A stretch of DNA of 64,000 nt from Planctomycetales bacterium 10988 (GCA_009664345.1 CP043547.1:4802709-4866708), one strand, 5' to 3'; positions 29,001 to 39,536 are shown, counted from the stretch's first letter. A program made the numbers and translations. The notes: generated by a model not told the origin, from the sequence alone.

Positions 29001-29821
29001 CCCTTTCCTATCATCCGAAGTCAAACTCACTTTTGGCCACGAATTCCGAGGGGGAGGTCTCTCAGCTTGAGCTTCAATCCGGGAAGTGGTCCGAGTTCGA
29101 TCATCTCGACAGTCGGATTCTCGCTTTGGCTTGGCAACCCACTGGGGAGAAAATCGCGGCCACGACACGAGGCGGATCGCTTTATCTTTGGAAGGCAAAC
29201 GGCCAACGTGAGCAGCAAATTCCTCTCGGCGAAGGCTTGGCCCATTGCTTGGCTTGGCAACCATCAGGCGATCAAATTGCGGTCGCGGGAATTCGTGTTC
29301 CTCTAAAAATCTGGAATGCGAAGGGGGTGCCCGTCCGCCCCGGTCGACCTCGGGACTCGGCCAATCCTTATATTCAACAACTCCGGTGGCTGGCGAATGG
29401 CAACGATCTTGAAATTCTTGCCTTTGGAAATGCTCACCTGCTCCGCATTCGTCAACCTGGGATTCGTAGTGGGAGTATTGAAACGCTAACGGTTCCAGAA
29501 GGAGAGCTTCGCGCGGCCGATTGGCTGAGCGAACAGCAAGTGATCACACAAATCGGGTCCGATCGCATTGTTCTCTGGGATATCGAATCAGGTGCCCCGC
29601 GCTGGCAAGTCTTTCTTGCAAGCGAGGATCGGTTGATTCCCTTTGATCAATCAGGAAAGATTCTGAGTAGTGTCACGGACGCCTATCTTGAAAACTTGGC
29701 CGGACGAATGATGTATTATGTCGTCGAGGAAGAAAAGTCACCTTCACTCTGGACCCCGAAGGAATTCCAAAACTGGCAACAAGCTTCCGAGGACAAAGCG
29801 ACATCCAAGCCAGAAGAATAG
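26072..29821 (+). CDS. Membrane Ser/Thr protein kinase with C-terminal beta-propeller (WD40-like) region
   Basis: A polar Ser/Pro-rich N-terminal tail (1-100) precedes a Hanks-type kinase domain (about 104-380): glycine loop GMGGFG (111-116), Lys133 in VALKIP, HRD at 226-228 in HRDLKPEN, DFG at 254-256, APE at 285-287. All catalytic residues are present. One membrane segment (431-457) is followed by a Pro/Glu-rich linker and a C-terminal half of degenerate WD40-like repeats (for example LKWSPNGRFLACS, LAWQPTGEKIAATTRGGSLYLW). The propeller would lie outside the cytoplasm. The layout matches the kinase at 3186-6866, but the repeats are much less regular. The start is ATG 26072, with AGGG just before it. 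Confidence 0.92.
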   Translation: MNSPKLPPRPPRDDPPRSSSDPRLSSTEDQSPLKVSLGADLESQSAVKILKKYLQTNLDETTTQKGSSANHVFDSGSFSSDSDCFRVDVVELEHLLQDKELAHFRLERLLGMGGFGIVFRAEDQILKRPVALKIPRLPSNLNPKHQEQLESEARAAASLQHPHLVTIYEAGYVDSLFFIASAYCSGPNLAEWLSTTEAPVPYHWAAQIILNLADAMHVVHGAGVIHRDLKPENVLLEPWDRTDDSFPFSPKLTDFGLAKFLTEIGSEGGADVEDKQLVGTACYMAPEQANGDVNSLGPPTDIYSLGVTLYQLLTRNFPFVASSYQKMLLQIWLTPPRSLVEFRPDIPEELENICYRCLAKNPRDRYQDTQSLVKALELFLTNYREAQADDPGASSISLEEGKVQEPVASVRPPVKEETASQEEQISPSAPWLIPLVFSGVIVLGLLSGIGLWAFLFAGRVSKTPDIETAINATPPPKVQEVAPGTNPDSEENSPPPIPEEDLPPSWAEVETYTETELPGLISQPQKQAGIVDWQLLPVRPQYPISHLKWSPNGRFLACSTLCPALRIYEPVAGKLFAFDPGYDHPITAIDWSSANAWVLAGDIKGNLRGFFIQDSTVIPLSQEAAAISAIAFHPVNSQNYAVGTAQGELSLWKRFQEKVDSYSVLSGEIRQIAWRPDGAQLAVLGGNSSTIHLFDIEADQLNLATSRKLTLPTSDSQQNQAEPILQIGWQPAAEPGQPATLLSLTINHLHAWGRDGKLEKTLSADIPLERFSVRQEDRSLLLWDPSGGCYHCRSSDQWNANPWDDCRLLGYLGNLLPSQWAYEPLIERCAWSKGNRLYYSKIRELPHPKEPGKSTPDQEVEAENQAKTKQLQLTAWNPPGQKAWNQSLRFSIMKVSPTQEEIALGTGTGRVYFISQQGEIRRKLLPDKADQGTVTAMTWNADGTELAVATRLGKIHRIQRDILELTTIEGASSSLVSLSYHPKSNSLLATNSEGEVSQLELQSGKWSEFDHLDSRILALAWQPTGEKIAATTRGGSLYLWKANGQREQQIPLGEGLAHCLAWQPSGDQIAVAGIRVPLKIWNAKGVPVRPGRPRDSANPYIQQLRWLANGNDLEILAFGNAHLLRIRQPGIRSGSIETLTVPEGELRAADWLSEQQVITQIGSDRIVLWDIESGAPRWQVFLASEDRLIPFDQSGKILSSVTDAYLENLAGRMMYYVVEEEKSPSLWTPKEFQNWQQASEDKATSKPEE

Positions 29822-29837
29822 CTTCATACAAAAATGC

Positions 29838-29851
29838 AAAAAGCGCTTTTT
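29838..29851. repeat. 14-bp palindrome AAAAAGCGCTTTTT
   Basis: A perfect dyad lies 17 nt after the kinase stop. It is a member of the dispersed AAAAAGNNCTTTTT set. Confidence 0.75.
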
Positions 29852-29936
29852 ATAAAAATCCTCCTTCCCAATCTTCTCTGCCATCCTATAAAGAAGAACC
29901 GGTTTTCTCGTTCCTACCGCTTTCAAAGATGTATTT

Positions 29937-30839
29937 ATGGCCCATGATCATTCCCACGCACCCGCAAATTACAACAAAGCTTTTGCCTTTGGTGTGATTC
30001 TCAATCTGACCTATATCGTACTGGAAGCGGTCTTCGGTATTTTGGTCAATTCGCTGGCGTTGCTGGCGGATGCTGGTCATAACCTTAGCGATGTCTTAGG
30101 TTTGCTACTGGCCTGGGGAGCCCACTATCTTTCCCAAATCAAACCGACGGAACGGCACACGTACGGGTGGCGAAGCACGACGATTTTAGCCTCGCTCTTC
30201 AATGCGATCATTCTCCTGGTTGCCATCGGCGGCATCATGTGGGAGGCCATTCGCCGTTTCGAAGAACCGGAATCGATTGAGGGTTTTACGATCATCTGGG
30301 TTGCGGGCGTTGGCGTGCTGATCAATGCCATCACCGCCTATCTTTTTTTTAAGGGAAGGGAAAACGACCTCAATATCAAAGGAGCCTTTCTTCACATGGC
30401 GGCCGATGCCGGTGTCTCTCTGGGAGTGGTAATCGCCGGAGTTGGTTTAATGACGACTGGCCTGTATTGGATCGATCCCGTGACGAGTATCTTGGTGGCA
30501 GTGGTGATTTTTATAGGAACATGGGGATTACTCAAGGATTCGATCAACCTTGCATTACAAGCAGTTCCCACCGAGGTCGATTTTCAGGCGGTCAAGGAAT
30601 ATCTTGCAAGTTTACAGGGCGTTGAGGCCGTTCACGATCTGCATATTTGGGCCATGAGCACGACCGAGACCGCCTTAACCGCCCACTTGGTCAAACCAAA
30701 AATAGAAGACAATGATCCTTTACTTGCTAAGGCAACTGAAGAACTTCATCATCGCTTTTCCATCGAGCACGTCACTTTACAAATTGAGCGAAATCCCGAG
30801 GTTGCTAATTGTCATCAGGTGAAAGAAGATTCCGTCTGA
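29937..30839 (+). CDS. Cation diffusion facilitator family transporter (CzcD/ZitB-like)
   Basis: The 300-aa protein has six membrane segments and exports divalent metal, most likely zinc, in exchange for protons. A His-containing N-terminus (MAHDHSHAP) is followed by the metal site in TM2 (ADAGHNLSD: His48 and Asp52) and its partner in TM5 (HMAAD). The HxxxD form in TM2 is typical of zinc-selective members. The cytoplasmic C-terminal domain (DLHIWAMSTTETALTAHLV) is complete. A strong terminator hairpin follows. No metal-responsive regulator is adjacent. Confidence 0.93.
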   Translation: MAHDHSHAPANYNKAFAFGVILNLTYIVLEAVFGILVNSLALLADAGHNLSDVLGLLLAWGAHYLSQIKPTERHTYGWRSTTILASLFNAIILLVAIGGIMWEAIRRFEEPESIEGFTIIWVAGVGVLINAITAYLFFKGRENDLNIKGAFLHMAADAGVSLGVVIAGVGLMTTGLYWIDPVTSILVAVVIFIGTWGLLKDSINLALQAVPTEVDFQAVKEYLASLQGVEAVHDLHIWAMSTTETALTAHLVKPKIEDNDPLLAKATEELHHRFSIEHVTLQIERNPEVANCHQVKEDSV

Positions 30840-30867
30840 ATGATTTTTTATTAAATTGTATTGTATA

Positions 30868-30916
30868 AACCAGAAAAGCACTTTTTAGGTTCAATCTAAA
30901 AAGTGCTTTTCTGGTT
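30868..30916. terminator. Long hairpin terminator between CDF gene and 16S trailer
   Basis: Perfect 21-bp arms (30868-30888 and 30896-30916) enclose a 7-nt loop. The arms contain the AAAAAG-CTTTTT motif. It can serve the CDF gene and, from the other side, act as a second stop for 16S transcription. Confidence 0.8.
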
Positions 30917-30958
30917 ATTGGGGGATTGTCAGGGAGACGTTGCTCCTTGTAAACGCAA

Positions 30959-30995
30959 AAACCCCGCTGGTTTTTGGCTCATTCCAGCGGGGTTT
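30959..30995 (-). terminator. Terminator of the 16S rRNA transcript
   Basis: On the minus strand a 12-bp GC-rich stem (AAACCCCGCTGG with CCAGCGGGGTTT) is followed by TTTTT. It lies about 150 nt beyond the 16S 3' end, showing that the transcript ends without a 23S gene. Confidence 0.85.
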
Positions 30996-31136
30996 CTGTG
31001 GTCGGTGATAACTTTTTTTGGCGTGTCTGCGAGAAGGTTGTTCTCGGAGGGCCTTGTATTCTAGTCTTGTAGGGAGATGCCCAAGGTGCGGTGGTAAGTT
31101 TCTTCGTGAGAGAAGAAGCTTGAACCGTACCTGTTT

Positions 31137-32666
<1,530 letters not shown>

Positions 32667-33170
32667 GTTATTTTGATGCGAATGAAATCTCAACTTCTCA
32701 GTGACAAGCACCAAAAAGTTAACACCCCCTCGCCTTAGAGCCAACAGAGTTTGTTAAAGTTAGTTTGACGGTAACATCTTTAGTAGCAGAACCCTGGAGA
32801 AGACCCTACTTCACTCAAACAAGCCCAACCTTACTATCAATACAGCGAACCATATCCATAGAAAAGCGAACTGTCCAAGCTCCGCAGAACCCAACCTCGC
32901 AAAGCTCTTTGTCGCCACCAAAAATGCGACCTCATCTCCAAGCTACAATTTTGTCTTAGAGTACAAAAAGCTATCAACCAACATGTCAAAGATCAAAAAC
33001 TCGGGGCTTCACCCCAAGCCACTCCAGGACTCTCGCCCCAGAAAACCCAAGGCCGAAACCTCAGGTAAATGTCTGTTTTATGAATCCACTTCGGACCTTC
33101 TTGAGCCGACTCAGCCTGATGGTTACTACCCCATCTCCTGAATCCAGCTTGCGAAAGCCACTCAGCGGAC
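32667..33170 (-). other. Long 16S rRNA leader (about 500 nt)
   Basis: The DNA between the mapped promoter and the 16S 5' end has no gene on either strand. It carries a boxB-boxA-like site near its upstream end. It probably holds processing signals as well, but no clear long stem matching the 16S trailer was found by eye. Confidence 0.65.
32984..33018 (-). promoter_or_regulatory. boxB-boxA-like antitermination site in the 16S leader
   Basis: Read on the minus strand, a hairpin (CTTGGGG, loop TGAAG, CCCCGAG; one G-U pair) at 33018-33000 is followed after 4 nt by TGATCTTTGACA (32995-32984), which matches 10 of 12 positions of the E. coli rrn boxA TGCTCTTTAACA. This is the arrangement used by NusB/NusE/NusA antitermination complexes on rRNA. 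Confidence 0.65.
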
Positions 33171-33177
33171 CACTGAA

Positions 33178-33206
33178 AATATATTCAGTTCATAAACACT
33201 TGTCAA
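33178..33206 (-). promoter_or_regulatory. Strong sigma-70 type promoter for 16S rRNA
   Basis: On the minus strand, a perfect -35 TTGACA (33206-33201) is separated by exactly 17 nt from the -10 TATATT (33183-33178). An A/T-rich stretch just upstream of the -35 resembles an UP element. Transcription would start near 33171. A second possible -10 (TATAAT, 33286-33281) further upstream has no clear -35. Confidence 0.8.
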
Positions 33207-33518
33207 GTTGCAAAGTAAAGAAAATTTGAAAATTTCCTCTAACCCGCAAATCCGGCGAAATCTTAACTCACCGACACTCTATTATATAGATGCACCTGCG
33301 AATTAAAAAGTTCACCGAAGCACCTGAAAATCAGGCGTCCCACCCGGCGATCAACAAAGTTTCTCGCTCAGCGGGAAGAGTTAGTCTACCACAACAAACC
33401 ATTTCAGCAACCCCCTCGACACTTCTTTTTTTGAGGATTTTTCATACGCAATTCGCAAAGTCTTTATTATTGATAACTTGCAGTCGTTGAACGGTTATGA
33501 ATTATCCGCAAAAAAAGA

Positions 33519-34766
33519 TCAAAGATCTGTGGGAGCCTCACTAAGGACCACCCGAACCTTGGTTTCCCTTCCTTTGCGGAGAACAGTAAGTACTACCGAT
33601 TCTCTTGGCCGTTTGGATTCGATATAAGTAATGAATTGATCAGCACTTTCGATCGGCTGACCATCCACGGCCACGATCATATCCGCAGCACTGCGATCAA
33701 GATAAACCACCGGACCTCGCCTCATGAGCCGTGGACCTTGGATTCCCGCCTGCTCGGCTGGCCCGTCACGCATCAGCCCGGCTATCAGCAAACCTTCTTC
33801 TTTTTGATAAATTCGGGTTATGCCGATATCCGCTCTGATCACGCGGCCATGTTCGATGAGTTCGGGGACCACTTGTCGGATCAGGCTGGAAGGAATGGCG
33901 AAACCGACTCCGGCACTTTGCCCGTTTTTGCTGGCAATCGCGGTATTCATGCCGATGAGCATTCCTTGAGAATTCAACAGAGGACCACCGGAACTACCGG
34001 GATTGATGGCGGCGTCGATCTGAATAATCGACTTCACCGAGCGATTGCCACGAATTTGCAAAGAACGATTCAGACTGGAAATGATTCCGGTAGTCAATGT
34101 TCGCTCCAAACCAAAGGGATTGCCCAGAGCGAAGACCCTCATGCCGACCTTGAGATTATGAGAAATCCCTATATCTACCGGATGCAATGTCTCTGGCGGG
34201 GCATTAATACGGACAATCGCGATGTCGTTCATTGGGTCCGACCCGACGAAAGCGGCATCGTAAGTATTTCCATCAAAGAGAGTTACCGCGATTTCCGTGG
34301 AACCTTCGATCACGTGATAATTGGTGAGAATATGGCCATTTAAATCAATCACACTCCCAGATCCGGCACCATCGGATGGAGTGGCTGGGAAGAACATGGA
34401 CTCATATCGATACGATCTAGTCGTGATATTGACCACAGATTGATTCACCTTCTCATAGACTTTAACCGCAACTTCCTCTTCAGGGGCTAAGTGTAGCGGA
34501 ATCGATTCTTGGGGAATCGGTTTGACTAAAGGAGAGGGCGTGATCACCTCCTCCGGAAGCGGTTGCAAATCAGGTTCAAACCTCCGAGGTGGAATGTTTT
34601 GAGGGGGAGAATAGGGGAGTTGAACCGGCACAATCGAAACGGAATCTTGCGGATGATTGAGCCTTTCGAAGGCTTGGTGCAACGGATCGCCGGTTAGAAA
34701 GAAACAGAGAAAAACCAGGAGTCCTCCGACAACTCCTCCGCCTAGACTGGCTCCAAAAGTTTTCAT
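33519..34766 (-). CDS. HtrA/DegP-like serine protease with PDZ domain
   Basis: This is a membrane-anchored trypsin-like protease of the envelope quality-control type. It has one N-terminal membrane anchor (about 7-25), a Pro-rich linker (45-95), and a protease domain (about 100-305) with His151 (TNYHVIEG), Asp181 (NDIAIVRI) and Ser259 (INPGSSGGPL). A single PDZ domain follows (about 310-410; AGIQGP...DMIVAVDGQPI). The length of 415 aa fits the DegS/HhoA-like single-PDZ group. ATG 34766 with AGGAG upstream is chosen over the in-frame 34808. It is downstream of a transporter gene with a 64-nt gap, perhaps co-transcribed. Confidence 0.95.
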   Translation of the reverse strand: MKTFGASLGGGVVGGLLVFLCFFLTGDPLHQAFERLNHPQDSVSIVPVQLPYSPPQNIPPRRFEPDLQPLPEEVITPSPLVKPIPQESIPLHLAPEEEVAVKVYEKVNQSVVNITTRSYRYESMFFPATPSDGAGSGSVIDLNGHILTNYHVIEGSTEIAVTLFDGNTYDAAFVGSDPMNDIAIVRINAPPETLHPVDIGISHNLKVGMRVFALGNPFGLERTLTTGIISSLNRSLQIRGNRSVKSIIQIDAAINPGSSGGPLLNSQGMLIGMNTAIASKNGQSAGVGFAIPSSLIRQVVPELIEHGRVIRADIGITRIYQKEEGLLIAGLMRDGPAEQAGIQGPRLMRRGPVVYLDRSAADMIVAVDGQPIESADQFITYIESKRPRESVVLTVLRKGRETKVRVVLSEAPTDL

Positions 34767-34830
34767 CCCACAACTCCTTTTACTTGGGTTTCGTCGAGGA
34801 GCGATCAAGCTGGTTCGATTTTAATGGATA

Positions 34831-36687
34831 TCAATGGAAAGGCCAAACCCAAGGAATCAGAGTCGTGGCCGTGATCATAATGAGCAGGCTTAAAGGCCAG
34901 CCGATGCGAAAATAATCCGACGGCCGGTAACTCCCTGGCCCCATCACCATGAGGTTGGTTTGATACCCGATCGGAGTAATAAAACTGCACGACGCCGCCA
35001 AGGCAATCGCCATCACGAAGGGGCGGGGGCTAAGGTCACCTTCGATGGCAATCGCGACCGCCAACGGGAACATCAACGCCGCAACGGCATTATTCGTAAC
35101 CATTTCCGTAAAAATGAGGGTTATCAAATAAATGAAAATTAGCAGAAAGAAAGGGTGATGCGGACCGATCGAATTGACGACTCCGGATGCAATCAATTCG
35201 ACGGCACCACTTTGCTGCATGGCTTTGCCCAAACCTAATGCGGCTGCAATCGTCAGCAACACTTGAAGGTCGATCGCCGCTCTTGCTTCTTTTAAAGGAA
35301 TACAGCGGAAGGCAATCATCAACCCTGCAACTGCCAGGGAGAGAATCGAAGGAGAGGTGAACGGACTCCCTTCCGGAAAGAGCCAATAGAAGCTGCTAAG
35401 GGTCAGACCTACCACCAAAAGACCGAGTAAAATAAAGGCAACCACGATGCGATCGTGGCGGCCCTGTCGCGATCCTTCGACACTACTGACAAGGTAAAAG
35501 TCAGAGCTATCGCGGAAAGAGTCGGCAAAATGGGTGCGAGTTTGCAACAGGAGAGTATCTCCTGGCTTCAAAATGACGTCACCAATCTTCCCCTCCAAGC
35601 GGTGACCATTCCGATGGACGGCAACCACGGCGGCGCTGTAGTTGGTACGGAAATTCGCGGCGCGTATCGTTTTGCCAATAAGGGGCGATGAGCTGGAGAT
35701 GACTGCTTCACTAAGATGGCGGCGGCTTCTTGCTTTAGGGTTCAGTTCGTAAGATAAGTCCGCTACAGGGGTTAAGCCTTGAATTTTTTCTAGGTCGACG
35801 ATCGTGCTAACGACTCCGGTGAAGATTAAATGATCGGATTCGTGAATGACATCTTGCGGAGTCACTGGGGTTATCACTTCGCCATCACGGTCGATTTCGA
35901 TCAAAAATAAACCCGGTAAGTGTCGCAACCCTGCATCTTCAACTGTCTTCCCAATGAGACGGCAATCCGGTTGCACCATCATTTCTACAAGGTATTCGCG
36001 GCGTTCTTCTCCCAATCGTTCCATGAGTTCGACGCGATTCGGAAGGAGTTTTCTCCCCCACGTCAGTAAATAAATCAGTCCGACCAGAGCGCAGGGGATT
36101 CCAACAAAACCGATCTCCAGGAAGTGCATATCCCGCAGATCATGCATCAGCTCTGGAGCGGCATTGACCGTTTGTAAGCGAGCTTGTTCGGCAAGCAGGA
36201 GCCCATTCACGACGAGATTCGTACTGGTTCCGATCAGGGTACAGGTTCCGCCAAGAATCGCTAAGTAGCTTAGTGGCAATAAGATACGAGAAGGAGAAAC
36301 CTTTCGCTGACGGCACCAACGAAGGATCATTGGCACCAACATCGCGACAATCGGCGTATTGTTAATCAGAGCCGAGAGGAAAATCACAGGAATCGAGAGA
36401 CGGCGAAGGGCCGACTTTTCGTCGTGAGCCTTTCCAAGAATCATCTCGCCCAGCCAATCGAGCGCACCTGTCGAACGCATGGCCGCCGCAACGACAAAGA
36501 GGGCTCCGATGACGATCACGGCCGGATTGGCAAACCCGGCCAAGGCCTCTTCGACATCAAGAATCCCCAGCATCGTTACGAGAATCAATGCCAGCAAAAA
36601 AACCAAGTCCGGGGGGGCATTTCGGCTTTGCAGCAGCCAGAACGCGATCAGGACAATTCCTAACGTACACCACGGCTCCCAGATCAT
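34831..36687 (-). CDS. SLC13/DASS-family permease with two TrkA-C (RCK_C) domains
   Basis: About 618 aa. An N-terminal group of membrane helices (LALILVTMLGILDVEEALAG onward, with SALINNTPIVAMLVP) and a C-terminal group (FTEMVTNNAVAALMFPLA, SFITPIGYQTNLMVMGPG) carry the two re-entrant SNT/TNN motifs typical of the divalent anion:sodium symporter family. Between them are two cytoplasmic RCK_C domains (about 210-370). Such proteins carry sulfate, dicarboxylates or other anions; the substrate cannot be read. ATG 36687 is preferred; GTG 36702 is possible. The HtrA gene follows. Confidence 0.92.
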   Translation of the reverse strand: MIWEPWCTLGIVLIAFWLLQSRNAPPDLVFLLALILVTMLGILDVEEALAGFANPAVIVIGALFVVAAAMRSTGALDWLGEMILGKAHDEKSALRRLSIPVIFLSALINNTPIVAMLVPMILRWCRQRKVSPSRILLPLSYLAILGGTCTLIGTSTNLVVNGLLLAEQARLQTVNAAPELMHDLRDMHFLEIGFVGIPCALVGLIYLLTWGRKLLPNRVELMERLGEERREYLVEMMVQPDCRLIGKTVEDAGLRHLPGLFLIEIDRDGEVITPVTPQDVIHESDHLIFTGVVSTIVDLEKIQGLTPVADLSYELNPKARSRRHLSEAVISSSSPLIGKTIRAANFRTNYSAAVVAVHRNGHRLEGKIGDVILKPGDTLLLQTRTHFADSFRDSSDFYLVSSVEGSRQGRHDRIVVAFILLGLLVVGLTLSSFYWLFPEGSPFTSPSILSLAVAGLMIAFRCIPLKEARAAIDLQVLLTIAAALGLGKAMQQSGAVELIASGVVNSIGPHHPFFLLIFIYLITLIFTEMVTNNAVAALMFPLAVAIAIEGDLSPRPFVMAIALAASCSFITPIGYQTNLMVMGPGSYRPSDYFRIGWPLSLLIMITATTLIPWVWPFH

Positions 36688-37121
36688 GAACGTCCTGCTC
36701 ACTTACTATAGAATAGAGGGCAAAGGTTCCTTTTCCGTTCTCATCGCTGATAACTTGAACGGTTGGGCGAAAAAGCGTCAAGGCAGAAATCGCAAAACTC
36801 CCAGGCCTCAAACGATGGTCTGGAAAGGATTTCCTCATTTTAGAAACAATTTCCCGTGACACTAGCGGGCCGCTTGTCGATGTTTTGAATCCTGCGAAGT
36901 TTGTGAAGTAAGGCTGAGATTTGGCCCTTGCTGCGGCAAAAAATAAGAGAAATCGTGGTTTCCCGAGAGGAGTCTCTTTCCTGAATAGGATGGATCACCT
37001 ACGATAACCCACTGACGTTTTCGAGAATCTTTTGAAAGATCGGTTCTCTCTTGATACATTTGATGTCCGCTCAGTTTGGAACTGGATTGACTGAGTTTGC
37101 TCCCACGAGTGAGGTAGTGTG
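36688..37121. other. 434-bp divergent spacer
   Basis: It separates the SLC13 gene (minus) from the coiled-coil lipoprotein gene (plus), so it should hold two divergent promoters. No promoter pair could be fixed with confidence and no gene or RNA is seen; frames on the minus strand here lack family features and run into the plus-strand gene. Confidence 0.5.
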
Positions 37122-38363
37122 ATGGTTGCACGTAGTTGTATCGTTTTAGCATTGTTAGGCTCGCTGGCACTGAGTAGCGGGTGTTCGGAAGCCGAATTGA
37201 AAGAGGCACGACAAGCCTTGGCGGAAGCCCGTCGCGAACGTGATCGCTTGCTCAGCACAAAAGAACGGGCGGAAGAAGAAATTCGCCGGGCGGCCATGGT
37301 CCGCGAAAAAGCCGAACAGGCTCAAGCGGAAGCCGAACGACAAAGCAAAAAAGCCCTGCAACAAGTCGAAGTGATGCAGAAAGAATTGGCGGCCATGCAA
37401 GAGAAAGAGCAATCGGCCCTCGATGCTCAAAAGAAAGCCGATGAGGCCTCGAAGCTGGCCATGGCTTCTTTGGAAGAAGCGCAAACGCAACTTGCCATGA
37501 CTTCGGAAACCAAGGAGGAAATGGAAGCGAAAGTTGTCGAAGCCCAAAAAGCCCTCGATAAGGCCCAAGAAGAAGTCACGACGACAGAGTCGGAATTGAA
37601 AACCGTCAAGACGCAAATCGATGAACTTTCCCAAGAGAAGAAGAATCTAGAAACCTCGCAAAAAACGTTGATGACGCAAGTTGAGGAGCTAGAGACCTCC
37701 TTGAAAAAGACAAAGGCCAATCAAACTGAAACGCAAGAAACCTTGGAAAAAGCCCAAGCCGCACTCAAGGAAGAACAAGCCGCCTTGGAAAAAGCGATTG
37801 CGGATAAAACGGAATTGGCTCAGCAACTAGAGTCTAAAGAGGCCGATCTGAAGGCTTACCAAGAGCAACTCACCAAAGCGGAAGAGACAGAAAAGGAAGC
37901 TGAGAGGGAACTCACCACGCGGCAGACCAAGATTGCCGATCTCCAAAAATCCGTTCAACAAATTGAAACCCAGGTTGAAGATGCCAAAGCCTTGGCCACC
38001 AAAAGCCAGGAAGAAGCCACTGCTGCCAAGCAAGCGTTAGCCCAGGCGAAGAAAGACAAAGAAACCGTCATGGCGAAACTCGAAACGGCTCAAAAGTCGA
38101 TGGCTTCGACTAAAGAAGAAATGACAGCTCTTCAAGATCAATTGGCGAGTGCCAAAGAAAAGGCAATGAGCACCGAGAAAGAACTTGAAGCCAGTCAAAA
38201 AGCCTTGGCCGATTCGCAAGCCGCCAAGAAAAAGACCGACGCAACGTTGAAAGAGACGCAAGCTAAACTCAAGGCCGCTCAAGAAGAATTGGCCGCTTTG
38301 AAGGAGAAGCAATCGTCGGAAGAAGAATCCTCTGAGGAAGGCTCTTCGGAATCCGAGGAATAG
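37122..38363 (+). CDS. Lipoprotein-like coiled-coil protein
   Basis: A signal segment ends in LALSSGC, a lipobox-like site with the Cys about 21 residues in. The rest (about 390 residues) is one long Ala/Glu/Lys/Gln-rich coiled coil with recurrent heptads and no globular domain until a Ser/Glu tail (EEESSEEGSSESEE). It may be an envelope spacer or tether, similar in style to SMC-like or Lpp-type fibrous proteins; no specific family is recognised. ATG 37122 has GAGGT at 37111-37115. A clear terminator follows. Confidence 0.8.
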   Translation: MVARSCIVLALLGSLALSSGCSEAELKEARQALAEARRERDRLLSTKERAEEEIRRAAMVREKAEQAQAEAERQSKKALQQVEVMQKELAAMQEKEQSALDAQKKADEASKLAMASLEEAQTQLAMTSETKEEMEAKVVEAQKALDKAQEEVTTTESELKTVKTQIDELSQEKKNLETSQKTLMTQVEELETSLKKTKANQTETQETLEKAQAALKEEQAALEKAIADKTELAQQLESKEADLKAYQEQLTKAEETEKEAERELTTRQTKIADLQKSVQQIETQVEDAKALATKSQEEATAAKQALAQAKKDKETVMAKLETAQKSMASTKEEMTALQDQLASAKEKAMSTEKELEASQKALADSQAAKKKTDATLKETQAKLKAAQEELAALKEKQSSEEESSEEGSSESEE

Positions 38364-38403
38364 AAACCTTCTACTCAATCAACCATTCGGCGAATTTCAG
38401 AAG

Positions 38404-38432
38404 GGAACCTCTTTATCGGAGGTTCCTTTTTT
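38404..38432 (+). terminator. Rho-independent terminator after coiled-coil gene
   Basis: An 8-bp stem (GGAACCTC at 38404-38411, GAGGTTCC at 38419-38426), 7-nt loop, then TTTTTT. Confidence 0.88.
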
Positions 38433-38617
38433 ATGGGGTGTTCTCTTTCTGCTTGTGGCTGGAGTGGGGAGTAAAACGATTTAAATTCCATTTGGCAAGC
38501 AATTTGCTCTCTTCTATAGCACTTCTATGAAATTCCATGAGGGCATTGTTTCGCCATTTATTCATAAAATTCAATCGATCTCCCTCAGTTCTTCCTCTAC
38601 AAGGTAGTATCGAAGCC

Positions 38618-39265
38618 ATGAGTACGACAGCCACACAAGCAGAACAAGAGAAAGATACGAGACAGTCCGATCAAGAGGCTACCAACAACGGGAACGAAAA
38701 CTTGGAGGGCCTTGCGAATGAAATCAAAGAGAAGGCCAATGGTGATGAAACCACCGTGGGCGAACTGCTGGAAATGATTGATGGGCGAGGTTTCGGACCG
38801 TTGATTTTACTGCCTGCTTTCATTTCGGCTTCGCCGATTGGGGCGATTCCCGGCATGTCGATCGTGACCGGATTGTTGATCATTATCATCGCAGTCCAGA
38901 TGTTGTTCCGTTCAGGACACCCTTGGGTTCCGCAGCGGTTGAAGGAATTTTCCTTTTCTAAAGATCGTCTGGAATATGGAATTGAAAAGACGCTCCCATA
39001 TATTCGTTTCGTCGATAAATACGTTTACGAACGCTGGACGTTCCTGGTGGTTGGGCCGATGCACTATGTCGTAGCCTTGCTGTTGATTGCGATCTCGTTT
39101 ACTTATTTCCCTTTGGCCTTGGTGCCTTTCGGCGTGTTGTTGCCAGGCCTGGCAAATACCCTCCTCGCGGTGGCGATCACGGTTAGAGACGGTCTCGTTT
39201 TGACCTTGGGTCTCTTGGTCGGCTCGATTGGCAGCTATATCATGGTTGCTTACTGGCCCTTCTAG
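38618..39265 (+). CDS. ExoD-family membrane protein
   Basis: The protein of about 215 aa has a polar N-terminal tail (1-45) and an ExoD domain with four or five membrane segments: GELLEMIDGRGFGPLILLPAFISASPIGAIPGM is the family signature region. ExoD was found as a gene affecting exopolysaccharide production in rhizobia; the molecular role is not settled. ATG 38618 is chosen because the family-type tail starts there; the upstream extension to 38537 lacks support. Confidence 0.88.
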   Translation: MSTTATQAEQEKDTRQSDQEATNNGNENLEGLANEIKEKANGDETTVGELLEMIDGRGFGPLILLPAFISASPIGAIPGMSIVTGLLIIIIAVQMLFRSGHPWVPQRLKEFSFSKDRLEYGIEKTLPYIRFVDKYVYERWTFLVVGPMHYVVALLLIAISFTYFPLALVPFGVLLPGLANTLLAVAITVRDGLVLTLGLLVGSIGSYIMVAYWPF

Positions 39266-39536
39266 GCCGTAATGGCTTCAAAGACTTCGGTAAACAATAG
39301 ATACCGCCAGGATTCTCGATTCGAGGGTGCTGGCATTTTTTATAGAAGTTCTTCCTTGTCAACTTTTTCTTGACCCGTAACCTCCAGAAGGGTTATACTT
39401 CTTCTTCCAGTTTCGCGATGAAAACGTTTATCTTATGGATTGATTCGGGCTGAGTGAAGCGGGTTTGGAAGCAACAGGATCAAGGGCATCGCCCGATTAG
39501 TAGCCACCAGAACGCAAATGTTAAATTCTGCATTTC

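Noticed and set aside
36862-37209. 115-codon minus-strand frame between the SLC13 and coiled-coil genes
   Set aside because: It overlaps the well-supported lipoprotein start and shows no recognisable protein features.
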